Source of the DNA: Nitzschia sp. pyKryTriq1
Lineage: Eukaryota; Bacillariophyta; Bacillariophyceae; Bacillariales; Bacillariaceae
Reading direction: 5' to 3'
DNA: 64,000 nucleotides
Assembly: GCA_956465555.1 (NCBI GenBank)
Contig: OY101130.1
Span: 744,001 to 808,000, forward strand
The notes under the pieces were generated by a model. It made no database searches. It saw nothing but the letters and a program-made list of their open reading frames with translations, and was not told where the DNA came from. The position numbers and the translations under genes are program-made. Positions 54,447 through 64,000 of this stretch are shown piece after piece; position 1 is the first letter of the stretch, and each line of letters opens with the position of its first letter.

Positions 54447-55675
54447 GATGAAGTTTGTATTACGTCGTGATGATATAATATCAAATATCGCAAGGGATAT
54501 TGCAATCGATGCTCAAGTCTTGAAAAGATGGAGGGCGGGAGTGCAGAAGAATTTGGCGTGAAAGTTTAAAATGTAGACAAAAATTGTCGGCGGTAGTTTT
54601 TTAGATCCTGATCAATCTTCGGTCGGTGGTCTCTGACTACGACTACCAGTCTTGTACGAAAATTGGAAGACGACACGCTCGCTGTCACTTAAATGAGGAA
54701 TCTTATGATTATTACCATACATGATTATATAATTTAAGCTATTTTATTTCAATTTCGGGAACCTACTGTATGTAGGTAGTCATCACGTCGCGTACGCGTA
54801 CCGGTAGTGTTGGATGAAATATTTCCACGCTTTAGTCCTATTAATCAAAAGTCATCATGACTCCCTTCCTTTCGAAGAGTATCCAAAACAACAAACAACG
54901 AACATGAACAACATGAAGTCTACACAGTATCAAATCAACATCTACATAAAACAGAATCAAGTCACTAGACTATAGCTTTCTTGACGTGTACTAGAGGTAT
55001 ACAAGAGATCACTAGGATCCAGAATTGCTAAATCAACAGGTAGCGACGGCCCAGAATTTTTTTATGCTGTGAGCCGAGCGAGCGTACTGTAGGCCAGACG
55101 CAACTTCCCCACCACCATACTGGCGCAGGCGCCAACCAGCCCTCAATTCTCGGACATTCTAGACCGATGAATATTTGTGTATAGTTTTTCAAATTCGTTG
55201 GCCTAAGACCCTACTCGACTTCGAACTGCGTCGCTGTTCTCCGTCTTTCGGGTCACCCTTTGGTACATCACCTTGCCTCGTTCAAAGGTGTAAGGGATGG
55301 TGGGCGGGTTTTTTAAATCTATTTCTGCTTCTCACTATACTCCTTGTACCGGTAGCACTACTGTCTCTCGTTCCGGAAGCCCCCTTGTGTATTACCGGTA
55401 CATCATGTCCCACAGGCGACAGCCCCCCCAGGAAAACATTGCGCGCGAGAAGAACTGTCTCCGTCTGGCCGGCCGTCGAGCCACAATCTGGACATAGCTT
55501 TTTCAAACGAGAAGAAAGAGCGCGCGGCACAAATAATTTTCAATATCCACAATAGTGGAGAGAAAAGACTTGACGCAATCGCCTCCACCGACGAGTCGTC
55601 TTCTGCCTCCGATTATTCAATTCCACCTCAAGAACGGTACGAGTACAAGTGTCAATTCCTGCAGTAGTATTGAAC
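54447..55675. other. Intergenic region, no gene seen
   Basis: This 1.2 kb lies between divergently transcribed LRR and mannosidase genes. It is AT-rich at about 54680-54780. The 126-codon ORF at 55175..55555 has no recognisable features and lies where the mannosidase promoter and 5' UTR should be. Confidence 0.45.
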
Positions 55676-57717
55676 ATGGCCAAGTCAGCACTGCGTCGTC
55701 GTCGCGGCACGAAATCCCGATCCGGTGGGATCTTTGGAGCCCACCCAATGCTGCAGACATTGTTCATGGCGATGGCGTTGATAGCCATTGGATTGATTGG
55801 GGGTTTGATGTTTGGTCTGATGAGCATGTCTAGTTCTGGCTCGGGAACCGAGAGTGACGGCGCGACAAGCATCCTAAACAAGGTCTCGAATCTCCGTGCT
55901 GGCGACTCAATCGCCGATGGAGCGTCTCCAGGTGAACGCGTGTTGCCAGGAATCCCTGTCCCCCCACCTAAGCAGGAAGCCGGTTCGGGGGTCATTGACT
56001 TGACCGGCATGTCGTTGGCACAACGGAAAGATGCCTTTCTGGCACACAAGCCAGAAATAGGAACCAAAGGGGCCTTCCCCTACTACCCTGACAACAGCAA
56101 GCTGGTCGATCCAAACCACGATTTCACCAGCTACAGGGCGAAGGGTGGAAGCCGCTTTCAAGAATGGAAGCACGGCGATTCACCGTACACCTACGAAAAG
56201 GGAGAATCGGACGATCTGGCACGTTCCAGGAGGTACCATGTCAAAAAGGCGATGCAATTCGCCTGGTCTGCCTATGAGCAGTACGCCTTTGGCATGGATG
56301 AGATAAAGCCAGAAACAATGACAGGAGGCAACGGCTGGGGAGGATTCGGGACCACTCTAGTCGACTCGCTAGACACACTTTGGCTAATGGACATGAAGGA
56401 CGAATTTGGAAGGGCTCGAGATTGGGTCAGGGATTCACTCAGTAACAACCGCAATCGAATGGTTAGTTTCTTCGAAACAACGATCCGCTCGCTTGGTGGA
56501 CTGCTTGCTGCCTATGATTTGTCCGGCGACGAAGTGTTTCTGGAGAAGGCAAACGATTTGGGAAAACGACTTTTCAAGGCGGTCGACAGCAACCCACTAG
56601 GGATTCCCTATGGTCAGGTCAATCTGGCGACTGGGGCAGTGCACAACATTCCGTGGACTGGAGATAACTCAATAGTTGCAGAGTTCGGAACCATTCAGAT
56701 CGAATTTCGCCTCCTGGCTCGCCTTACTGGAAACGCAGAGTTCAAGGAAAAAACAGAAAAAATCTTCTCTATTCTGAAGAAAATGGACCCCCCCCATGGT
56801 CTTTATCCATACTTTGTCAGGAATAGTGGCTCTCAACCCGAATTCGCAAATCAAAAATTAACTTTCGGAGCCATGGGTGACTCCTTCTATGAATATATGC
56901 TAAAGGTGTGGCTGCAAGGCGGTAGAACAGAAGATATATACAGAGAAATGTACGACCACTCGATGCAAGGGATGCATGATGAATTATTGCAGGTTTCAAG
57001 CCCTTCTGGATTGGTTTTCATTGCCGACAAGAACAGTGGGCAGTTGGACACCAAAATGGACCACCTTGTATGTTTCATGGGTGGTCTGTTGGCGCTTGGC
57101 GCTTACACAGATCCACAAGGACTAAACTCGGAACGAGCGCAGCGCGATTTGAAGACAGCAAAGGTGCGAGCTACCGCAGCGCAGCATGCAGCGACTACAT
57201 CAATTGATTTTTTGCCTTGTTCCAATAACTCATCTTTTCACTGTCCACACCATGTCAGGCTTTAACATATACTTGTTATCAAATGTACGCACGCATGCCA
57301 ACTGGTATATCTCCCGAGTACATTCAATTCTACGAAGGTCAGGACTTTGAGATCGGCCGCGGAGCACCTCACTACCTCTTGCGCCCTGAGACTGTGGAAT
57401 CTTTCTTTGTCCTGTACCATTTGACAGGAGACCCAGTCTATCGTGAATGGGGCTGGGAGGTTTTTCAGTCGATTGAACGTTACTGCAAAACTACCGCGGG
57501 ATACGGCCAACTACACGATGTCAGAAAGCTTGCAGCGCCACCGGAAGACAAGATGGAATCTTTCTTCTTTGCAGAGACGATGAAATACATATATTTGTTG
57601 TTTGACCCAGATACGCCAATCGATCTGCTCAATAAGCATGTTTTCAATACAGAGGCTCACCCCGTTCGAATTTTCCCGGCTATGGATGCGGCTGGCGTTA
57701 AGAATCTCCTCAAGTAG
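55676..57717 (+). CDS. Class I alpha-1,2-mannosidase, GH47 (648 aa)
   Basis: Two exons, 55676..57163 and 57259..57717, phase 0 (donor GTGCGA). ATG at 55676; the upstream GTG is not used. A type II anchor at about residues 25-45 (LQTLFMAMALIAIGLIGGLM) follows a basic tail (RRRRGTKSR), placing the enzyme in ER or Golgi, where it trims Man from N-glycans. GH47 marks: AWSAYEQYAFGMDEIKP, GFGTTLVDSLDTLWLMDM, FETTIRSLGGLLAAYDLSGD, SIVAEFGTIQIEFRLLARLT, TFGAMGDSFYEYMLKVWLQG (catalytic Glu), RPETVESFFVLYHLTGD and the calcium-site FNTEAHP. The intron falls before ALTYTCYQMYARMPTGISPE. Complete by family standards. Confidence 0.94.
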
Positions 57718-57806
57718 GGACAAGTCTATTGGATTAGGAAAAAATACCGTTTTCAGAAGGACGTACTCTTAGAGACTTTGCCCGTGCATTCACCATGCAT
57801 GGTCAA

Positions 57807-58405
57807 CTATCCTCGTACACTAGTAGAGAGCAGATTGGTAATTTCACTTGTGGATTGCCCCCCGGAAATAGCCAGTTTGTTTCCGAAGACCGCAATACCG
57901 ACCCATAAAAGAGAGAATAATCCGCAGTAGGTGGCATAGGCTGGTCGTTTCAAATATACTATACCAGCGTATATCCCCAGAGCGTAGTTGAGAGCTACAA
58001 GTCCATGCGATCCAAGAACCACCAGCCGCGTCACATATTTGGGTTGGACTTTGAGGTTCGCAATCGCGAGCAGGTAAGTCGATGATAAGCTCGATGCACC
58101 AAAGGAAATCAGGCCAAAATCAAATAATGGTGCATTCATCGTGATCGTATTTTTCAATGCCCATGTCCAGAAGAAAAGGGAAAATAGTAAGACTGCGATG
58201 GAGTATACTTTGAGAGAGGGATCTTGATATCATAGAGCACACCATGAAGAAGCAAGACCAGGTCAGACACGCGATACACGACGCAACGGTGGCATGCGGG
58301 TCCATACAAATAGTACCAGCACTGTACCATGGGACAATCGATCTTACCCATGGCTGTCAAACTCGACTTCGATCTTTTCCTCGTGGCGGATGGGCCCCTT
58401 GGCAT
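57807..58405 (-). CDS. Small four-TM membrane protein (152 aa)
   Basis: Two exons on the minus strand, 58405..58348 and 58207..57807, phase 1 (GTAAGA donor, CTCAAAG acceptor). The first exon gives a basic start (PRGPSATRKRSKSSLTAM). Hydrophobic segments follow: VYSIAVLLFSLFFWTWAL, FGLISFGASSLSSTYLLAIA, LVVLGSHGLVALNYALGIYA and YCGLFSLLWVGIAVFGNKLA. No family is recognised. The hand-made join turns an otherwise ATG-less frame into a full four-helix protein. It converges on the mannosidase with 89 nt between stops. Confidence 0.6.
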
Positions 58406-58999
58406 AAAATCCGACAAAAAGAAACAAGAAAGCCCCCACACCCTACAATAGTACAAGTACCACCGGCCACCGGTATCGATTGTCAAGTGTCTCCCTTTGA
58501 AACTCGCAAATAGTACGGTACGGTACGGTACGGTATGATGGAAGAAAAATTGTGCCGAAATAATAGTTCCTATCTGCTTCACTGTATGTACGAATATTTA
58601 AAAAAATAAATTACACGCAATGATAGGAATGAGCGCGCATGCATGCACATGAACCAAGAACCAAGAACCAGATTTTGGGCTGAAAAAACAGTGGCGCATT
58701 GATCTCGTTGCTGTCAACCCCCTCCGCCCTCGTACCTGTGCTGCTGCTCTCTCTCTCTCTCTCTCTACTCGTACATCACTAAATACGAATACCAGGTAGA
58801 GAGCCCTTTTTCTGAGAGAGGGTTGCCGCAGCCGCGAGCCATTGATCAGAGAGTTGATCGATATTGGCATTCTTGCTTGTTCTGGGAAGATAGAACACTT
58901 GACACTTTCTGAATGCATGCCGGAACAAATCTTTCCTGTGTGAGAAGTACGGTACTCGTATCAGGTTGTTGATGTACTTGCACTGGACGACTCGCAAGA
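58406..58999. other. Intergenic region with (GGTAC)n and (TC)n repeats
   Basis: A GTACG pentamer is repeated four to five times at 58513-58535 and a (TC)n run lies at about 58746-58767. The rest shows nothing coding that can be supported. Confidence 0.6.
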
Positions 59000-60909
59000 A
59001 TGTGGGCTGCACGTTCGAGAAGTATACTTCTGCAGCAACGCTGTACCGGTAGGCACCTACTAGGAGGAAGCTGTTTGCCTACTAGACCTACAGGTACTGG
59101 TACGTGTACCTCCAAACACCCGACACTCGAGCCGGCGAGACAATGGCAACTGCAAGTGCGCTACTACTATTATTTCCCATCATCTTTCGAGGAATTCAGA
59201 GAGCGATTTCAACGATGGATTGAGAAGGCAGACCAGCGCTTTGTCAAAGTTAAACTCGTTTCACGGCAACGGCGCCGGAAGAGACGCCATCAGTTGTACA
59301 GATTTGTCGGGCGCACTCAGGCTAGGTGGAACTCGTGGTTCCAGAAACATCGGCAAACACCAGTGGACAGCTCGTCCACTTACTCTACGCTGCCACTGCC
59401 GGCCGTCACTTCAAGTTCAGACGATCTAGATCAGCAAGCCGACACTTCGACAGGAATCCAGTCGCAGTATCATGGATGGAAGGCGACGAGAAAGGAGCAG
59501 TACCAAGGGTGGAAATTGAGGCGAAAGGAACAATATCAGAGATGGAAGTTGCGCAGACAGGCACAGTATCAAGGATGGAAACGAAGACGGCAGAAGGATT
59601 GGCTCCGAACAAAGCAAATCATTTTGAATGAATACTCAAAACCAGAGTGGTTTGATGGGCTTGGCCGGCCGTTGACAAGCAAAGACTCGATTGGAAGATA
59701 CGTAAATCCGTGGCAGTCACAATCCACGAACGGGCTCCACTCCATCGCCACGCTTCTCAGTTGGAGGTGGCAGCGCTTTCGCCGAGAGTTTTCGCTAATA
59801 GGTGGTATCGGAAGCTTGGTGCCAAAATTATCTTGGACGACGACCGAAAATGAGCTCGTCACTCAAACAGAAGCACAGCCGTTACCGAAAGACCCCAATA
59901 TCCTGAGCATGACTTGGGTGGGCCATTCTACTTGCTGGATCCAAGTTGAGGGCTTCACTGTCCTTACAGACCCCATTTTCAGTCTCAGATCGTCACCGTA
60001 CCAGGCAATCCCAATTGGCGTCCCGAGAGAGGTTCCACCTTCTCACTCCATTGAACAACTTGTGCACCATGGTGGTGGGACGATCGATTTTTGCTGTATC
60101 ACGCACGACCATTATGATCACATGGATCGAGATTCCATTGAACTTCTGGCCCCTTACGTTTCAAAATGGATCGTACCGATAGGCATTGGAGAGTTCCTCA
60201 TCGAAAAATGTGGAGTTCAGCAAGAGTCTATTATCGAACTGGAATGGTGGCAGCAGGCCTCATTCGCGAGGAAAGCTGAGCATTCGCCAGTGCTCCTGGA
60301 AGACACTGAATATAGCGAAGGTGCCTTGACCATAACTTGCTGTCCAGCATCACACTGGTAAGTGGAATTCACAAAGGTTGTCACCACCCTCGAAAAGCTC
60401 CTGGTCTCACATAAGACGAAACGCTCTTGCCACGTGTGGAAAAAAGGGCATCACGAACCATGCTCGACCGCAATTATCGACTTTGGTGCTCGTTTGCCCT
60501 GACGGGCCCAACGCATCGAGTATTTTTTTGCGGCGACACCGGATATCCGACATTTCCTTTGTTTCGTCAGATCGCAGATACACTAGGCCCATTTGATCTT
60601 TCGTGCATACCAATCGGAGCTTACGACCCCCCGGACTTGAACAAGGATGCGCATGTCAACCCAGAAGAAGCAGTGCAGATTCACAAAGATCTCAGGAGTC
60701 GGCATTCTGTAGGCATTCACTGGGGGACCTTTGCTCTCGGAGAAGAACCCCTCAGTGAACCACCCCTGCTCCTTCTAGCTGCACTGCAGTCAGAGCGGAC
60801 TATGCTACCTCCGTTCGAGACTGTTAGTATTGGAAGTACAATCCAAGTGGATCTCGGGGCAAGTCTGACGGAAGCCTCAGCCAATGACGACGATGGCAGC
60901 CCGCTTTGA
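59000..60909 (+). CDS. NAPE-PLD-like zinc metallo-hydrolase (606 aa)
   Basis: Two exons, 59000..60357 and 60447..60909, phase 2. The join makes ASHW|ASRTMLDRNYRLW, matching the conserved HWS.RT..D.N..LW of N-acyl-phosphatidylethanolamine phospholipase D. Metallo-beta-lactamase marks: TWVGHSTCWIQVEG, LTDPIFSLRSSP, THDHYDHMD (about residues 368-376), FFCGDTGYP, IPIGAYDPPD, HVNPEEAVQIH and GIHWGTFALGEEP. NAPE-PLD releases N-acylethanolamines from membrane lipids. The N-terminal 240 residues are Arg-rich and Trp/Tyr-rich with a possible mitochondrial presequence (MWAARSRSILLQQRC) and four 11-residue repeats. The next gene, facing it, is a serine palmitoyltransferase subunit. The acceptor GGAAAAAAG lacks a pyrimidine tract; it was chosen by phase and motif. 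Confidence 0.85.
59465..59596 (+). repeat. Four 33-nt coding repeats (11-residue QYQGWKxRRKE)
   Basis: Units begin at 59465, 59498, 59531 and 59564: QYHGWKATRKE, QYQGWKLRRKE, QYQRWKLRRQA and QYQGWKRRRQK. They keep Q-Y-x-x-W-K and a basic end in each copy, so the protein, not only the DNA, is repeated. Confidence 0.9.
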
Positions 60910-61021
60910 CTGTTCAGAAAGGTCTAAATGGTATTCGGAGTAGTGTAGGTCGTGCAAGATACTCCTATAGTAGTTATTCTGCATTTTGCTAGACTCGCAT
61001 TTCAGGCCCCCCCTTTGTTTT

Positions 61022-61288
61022 CTAACTAGCAGGACCATCCACTCTGAGACCATCTCGGAAACCACTCCCAAAGACGAAAAAGTACGCCATAGAGACGAGC
61101 AGTGTGAACCAGCCAACAGCGTGGAAAACAAATCGTTCGTAAGGATTCAACATGTACAGTCCGGTCCACAGATTGAAGCGGTACACACATTTGCTGATGA
61201 GTCCATCTCCAGCACACAGAGTGTCGGTGTTGGTATTTGTTAGCGCAGAAGAGCGCCGTTTGGTTCTCGGGGGAGTGGAGGCCGTCAT
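61022..61288 (-). CDS. Serine palmitoyltransferase small subunit-like protein (88 aa)
   Basis: ATG at 61288. After a basic Ser/Thr-rich start comes CVYRFNLWTGLYMLNPYERF followed by VFHAVGWFTLLVSMAYFFVF. In animal ssSPTa the same place reads YQYLLVTALYMLEPWERTVF: the LYML.P.ER.VF core is shared, followed by one TM helix. This small subunit boosts and tunes serine palmitoyltransferase, the first step of sphingolipid synthesis, in the ER membrane. Length (about 70-90 aa) fits. It converges on the NAPE-PLD-like gene, 112 nt between stops. Confidence 0.72.
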   Translation of the reverse strand: MTASTPPRTKRRSSALTNTNTDTLCAGDGLISKCVYRFNLWTGLYMLNPYERFVFHAVGWFTLLVSMAYFFVFGSGFRDGLRVDGPAS

Positions 61289-62106
61289 TGTCAGGTTTCA
61301 ATATTGCTGAAGAATAAGATTTTGTGATACGGTCCAGGAATCTTTCCTAAGAATTTCAATGAGATGTGTTGGTTCTAAGAAAGAGAGAGAGACAAAGTCG
61401 TGCAAGACTTTTGAAAAAGCAAGACGATAGACGATACAATAAAACAAAATCACGTCGGTTTGGGTTGTTTTTCTGTTCGTCTGTTTGTGCCTTGTTCAAT
61501 TTGCTACAGCACCACTGTATCACCACCTACTACAACTGCTGGAGCGGACGGGAAATGGGGATACCCGGATATATAGGACGCATGACAGACGTTCGGTTCC
61601 TTCTCATCGTGTGTTCGCCTTTCAAGAGAAGCAGATTCGTCAGTTTTTGGAGAACCGTAGAGTTTCAACAGAATGGAATTTTGTTTTTAGGAATCCGAAA
61701 ATTGGGCCGCTCGCCCACGAGTGGGCGAGCCGGCCAAAAAGTTGTGGGCGAGTGGCCCATTCGGTGGGCCAGCGGCCCACGGTGGGCCACTCGCCCATCG
61801 GGCCCAAGAGACTTTTCGAGCCCCCCCTTTGGTAAAAGTTGTTCTTTAGATACCGTGCAAGTACTTTAGGACTGCGAGTTTGACGTACGTACGCAGTACG
61901 CAGAATTATTTTTTGCCTACAGCTCTGCGCATGGCTCCCAATGCGATGATGTCCGGTACTGTACCCGTATTAATACCTGGTAATCGTTTAATGGTTTGGC
62001 CACAGACGCGGCTAATTAAATTTGTAGTGTTCAGTTGGGTATTAAGACACTCGTCTATACTTTTAAATCTACCGTATCCAGTCTCGTTCACATCCTGGCC
62101 TGGTCT
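61289..62106. other. Intergenic region with a GC-rich nested hairpin
   Basis: About 0.8 kb upstream of the small subunit gene. No gene is seen. ORFs at 61366 and 61485 run through the hairpin cluster (61710-61797) and are explained by its repeated GGGCCA/TGGGCG words. Confidence 0.5.
61710..61797. repeat. GC-rich hairpin cluster (nested inverted repeats)
   Basis: A first stem pairs 61710-61718 (CTCGCCCAC) with 61721-61729 over a 2-nt loop. A second pairs 61745-61759 (TGGGCGAGTGGCCCA) with 61783-61797 perfectly over 15 bp, and inside it 61764-61770 (GTGGGCC) pairs with 61774-61780 over a 3-nt loop. All arms are built from GGGC/GCCC words. Confidence 0.9.
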
Positions 62107-62370
62107 TCAGGCGCTCTCGTCGTCGCTGATGCGTTGGTCGTCGCTGTGGTCGCTCAACGATAGTGCTTCCATATTCTTTAGTTCTTCCTTGAACTGCTTG
62201 GAAGGCTTGCGTTTCTTTGCTTTTTCGACACGGGCCTTAATGTTGGCCATCTCTTCCGGACTGTACCCGAAACGCTTGGGGGCCAGTCGAACGTCGCGCG
62301 TCTCACACGCACCTGAGTCATTACGGGCCGACCACGTCATCGACTGGTCATGGCTAGGGCGTCTGCGCAT
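62107..62370 (-). CDS. Small charged hypothetical protein (87 aa)
   Basis: ATG at 62370. A central KARVEKAKKRKPSKQFKEEL basic helix is followed by an acidic Ser/Asp tail (LSDHSDDQRISDDESA). The RFGYSPEEMANI segment suggests a folded turn. No family recognised. The non-random composition makes it plausible, but it could be the last exon of a longer gene. Confidence 0.4.
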   Translation of the reverse strand: MRRRPSHDQSMTWSARNDSGACETRDVRLAPKRFGYSPEEMANIKARVEKAKKRKPSKQFKEELKNMEALSLSDHSDDQRISDDESA

Positions 62371-63073
62371 GCACGGCGCGCACTAGCATGGAAGATCCTT
62401 CAGGACATTATCTACCGACGACGGGCAGACCATGATCGCACGAGTCGCGTAGACCGTGTGTATTGCACAACGATTGAATGCCGCCGATGGGCAGTGACCG
62501 CAATGAATAATAATAGACTACTTTATGGTGCTTTGAAGTTGATTGTTGTCTGTTATGAGTATGTGTCATCCGGCATCCGACGATACAGGTATGATGCATG
62601 TGTTGTGTTTTGTTGCCGCACGTCTCTCAATGTCGGAAAGAGAGCAGGCGGTGGGCCGGCCGACGTTCGGTGCGATTGACCAATTCGATTGAGTGTCCTT
62701 ATACTGTACGTGTAGAATTCTACGTCAACCCGGAGTCGCGTCGTACCGGTATGGGGTGCCGCGCCTCCTCCCGACGACGACGGGACTCCTCACACGACCA
62801 TACGCGAACCAACTCGAACACACGTCATGACAAACTCCTGGTCATGACGACCAATAAATCACGAACAAAAGCTTCTCATAAAAAAACTCATCATCAGTCA
62901 GCATCTCAGAGTGAGTCGTCTCAGAGTACCGATAATACCAGGTACCGGTACGGAAAATACAAAATAATGTTCGGAAAAACAACAACAAAACAACCCTCTA
63001 AATTCTAAATTATCTCACTCTTCATTCACTCTTCTCAATTCAACTTGTATTGTATTGATTTTATAGTCAATTG
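62371..63073. other. Intergenic region, no gene seen
   Basis: This 0.7 kb has GTACC-type palindromes at about 62706-62715 and 62930-62955. The 136-codon ORF at 62598..63008 is low complexity and unsupported. Confidence 0.45.
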
Positions 63074-64000
63074 ATGCTCACTATGGAATCTCGAAATCTG
63101 CCACCGCAGCAGGCCCGAGACCCAGCCTCTGACTTGCAGGACAGCCGCACTTACGCCTTAGCAGTCGCCATGGTGGAAGGCGAAACGGTGGACGAAGAAA
63201 CGATCGCCAGACATCTCATTAAAAGCACCGAGAAAGAAGGCTATTTCTACCCATCGGGAAGGAAGCGTTCTATGGAAGACAGGACTGTTCCCGTCTCGGC
63301 CAACCACATACGAACGGCCGACGAAAATAAACAGCATCACTCAACGGCCAGTGGAACTGCGGGAGCACCAGTCGGTGCAAACGCCAATCCTCGTACGCGT
63401 TGGACCACGCCATCGCCGGTTTCCTCGTTGTCACCAGCAGAGCCAGCAGTATATCCTGCTGCCGCTACCGCTGTCGACCCCCTTTCCATCTGGTACAAGT
63501 ACCCACCGGGCGTCGTGGAGGAGTCCCCAGATCAGCAGGAGCTGGCTGCACCAGAAACAGAATGCGATCCGACGGTGGTGGTGGTGCGGACTGATGGTCT
63601 TGATGAATTCGAACGAGGCGGCAGGAATGAAACTCCACAACCAGGGCAGGGCATTGATGTTCTTCGACAGCCAATGCCCGAAAGCTCTTCGAAATTTCCA
63701 AATCGCTATGGGCGCATATGGCTTGCCATATCATTTGCAGCTACTTCTGCCGTTGTTGCGTTGATAGCTGGGGTTACAGCAGTACTAGCAGCCTCTGCGA
63801 ACAAGGATATTGTAGTCCCATCCATCAAATCACAGGGGGTGAACTCTGACCAACCAGAGGTGATGGAACCAGCCAACGATAAGACATCTATGATTGATGA
63901 CAAGGTTGCTATTGTCCCCGTGGATATTTGCATGGAACAAGTTCCTGGCGACGGTCGAAGCCTGCTTTGCAGTAGGGAGGAAACGAGCCAACGTGGTGGA
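63074..64000 (+). CDS. Single-TM protein, 5' part only (runs off the window)
   Basis: The frame from ATG 63074 (or 63083) has no stop up to base 64000, more than 300 codons. A cytosolic-looking N-terminal part is Pro/Ala/Ser-rich (DSRTYALAVAMVEGETVDEE, TIARHLIKSTEKEGYFYPSG). A TM helix is at about residues 212-237 from 63083 (IWLAISFAATSAVVALIAGV). After it comes ICMEQVPGDGRSLLCSREET, with two Cys. Diatom receptor-like LRR proteins often have this layout, with a disordered N-terminus, one TM and then repeats, but the repeats would be outside the window. The product is therefore undecided. Confidence 0.6.
   Translation, partial: MLTMESRNLPPQQARDPASDLQDSRTYALAVAMVEGETVDEETIARHLIKSTEKEGYFYPSGRKRSMEDRTVPVSANHIRTADENKQHHSTASGTAGAPVGANANPRTRWTTPSPVSSLSPAEPAVYPAAATAVDPLSIWYKYPPGVVEESPDQQELAAPETECDPTVVVVRTDGLDEFERGGRNETPQPGQGIDVLRQPMPESSSKFPNRYGRIWLAISFAATSAVVALIAGVTAVLAASANKDIVVPSIKSQGVNSDQPEVMEPANDKTSMIDDKVAIVPVDICMEQVPGDGRSLLCSREETSQRGG

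Noticed and set aside
55175-55555. 126-codon ORF before the mannosidase
   Set aside because: No recognisable domain; overlaps the probable promoter.
61366-61869. ORF through the GC-rich hairpin
   Set aside because: The apparent protein repeats only reflect the inverted GGGC/GCCC words.
1-64000. CRISPR arrays, tRNA or rRNA genes, bacterial-type operons, telomere repeats
   Set aside because: No spaced direct-repeat array, no cloverleaf with a GGTTCGAA-type arm that I could confirm by eye, no rRNA signature and no telomeric hexamer run. A tRNA scan would be needed to exclude tRNAs fully.

Overview
The window looks like nuclear DNA of a diatom (a stramenopile alga), probably a pennate one. The main evidence is the plastid preproteins: three genes start with a signal peptide followed by the diatom cleavage motif (TAFAP at about 19.5 kb, GAAFAP at about 21.9 kb, LALAPP at about 41.6 kb), and a fourth has AQA-W. 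Genes are eukaryotic, with few and short GT-AG introns (mostly 70-100 nt). There is a PAS-protein pair of a type common in diatoms and a decayed Ty1/copia retroelement. Species cannot be named from the sequence.

Layout. 0-2 kb: 3' part of a sorting nexin (PX plus Nexin_C). 2-8.3 kb: two head-to-head PAS-domain genes with a 1.75 kb shared upstream region. 9.1-11.8 kb: seven-exon BT1/folate-biopterin-type transporter with two micro-exons. 13-18.8 kb: RNA polymerase I largest subunit, six exons. 19.5-21.9 kb: convergent plastid pair (a duplicated multi-TM protein and type I methionine aminopeptidase). 22-23.9 kb: intergenic with a copia RNase H relic. 23.9-25.7 kb: cysteinyl-tRNA synthetase. 26.5-28.7 kb: two low-complexity basic proteins. 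29.6-32 kb: mitochondrial uL4 and a coiled-coil protein. 33.3-36 kb: AP-1/AP-2 beta-adaptin. 36-40.2 kb: a gene-poor, AT-rich stretch. 40.2-42.4 kb: G-patch (PINX1-like) protein and plastid GrpE. 43.4-47.8 kb: two convergent coiled-coil genes whose C-terminal modules look homologous. 48.4-54.4 kb: O-fucosyltransferase-like enzyme, cationic amino-acid transporter and an LRR protein. 55.7-58.4 kb: class I (GH47) alpha-mannosidase and a small four-TM protein. 59-61.3 kb: NAPE-PLD-like metallo-hydrolase facing a serine palmitoyltransferase small subunit. 62.1 kb: small hypothetical. 63.1-64 kb: start of a single-TM protein that runs off the window.

Most genes are housekeeping: rRNA transcription, organelle translation and protein maturation, trafficking, glycosylation and lipid metabolism. 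Several neighbours converge with stop codons only 16-112 nt apart. Intergenic DNA is full of short GTAC-centred palindromes. Exon joins were made by hand from GT-AG sites, reading phase and family motifs; no transcript data were available. The most unusual items are the Tudor-like insertion in RPA1, the micro-exons, the paralogous coiled-coil pair, the duplicated plastid membrane protein, the 11-residue repeat in the NAPE-PLD-like protein and the GC-rich nested hairpin near 61.75 kb.
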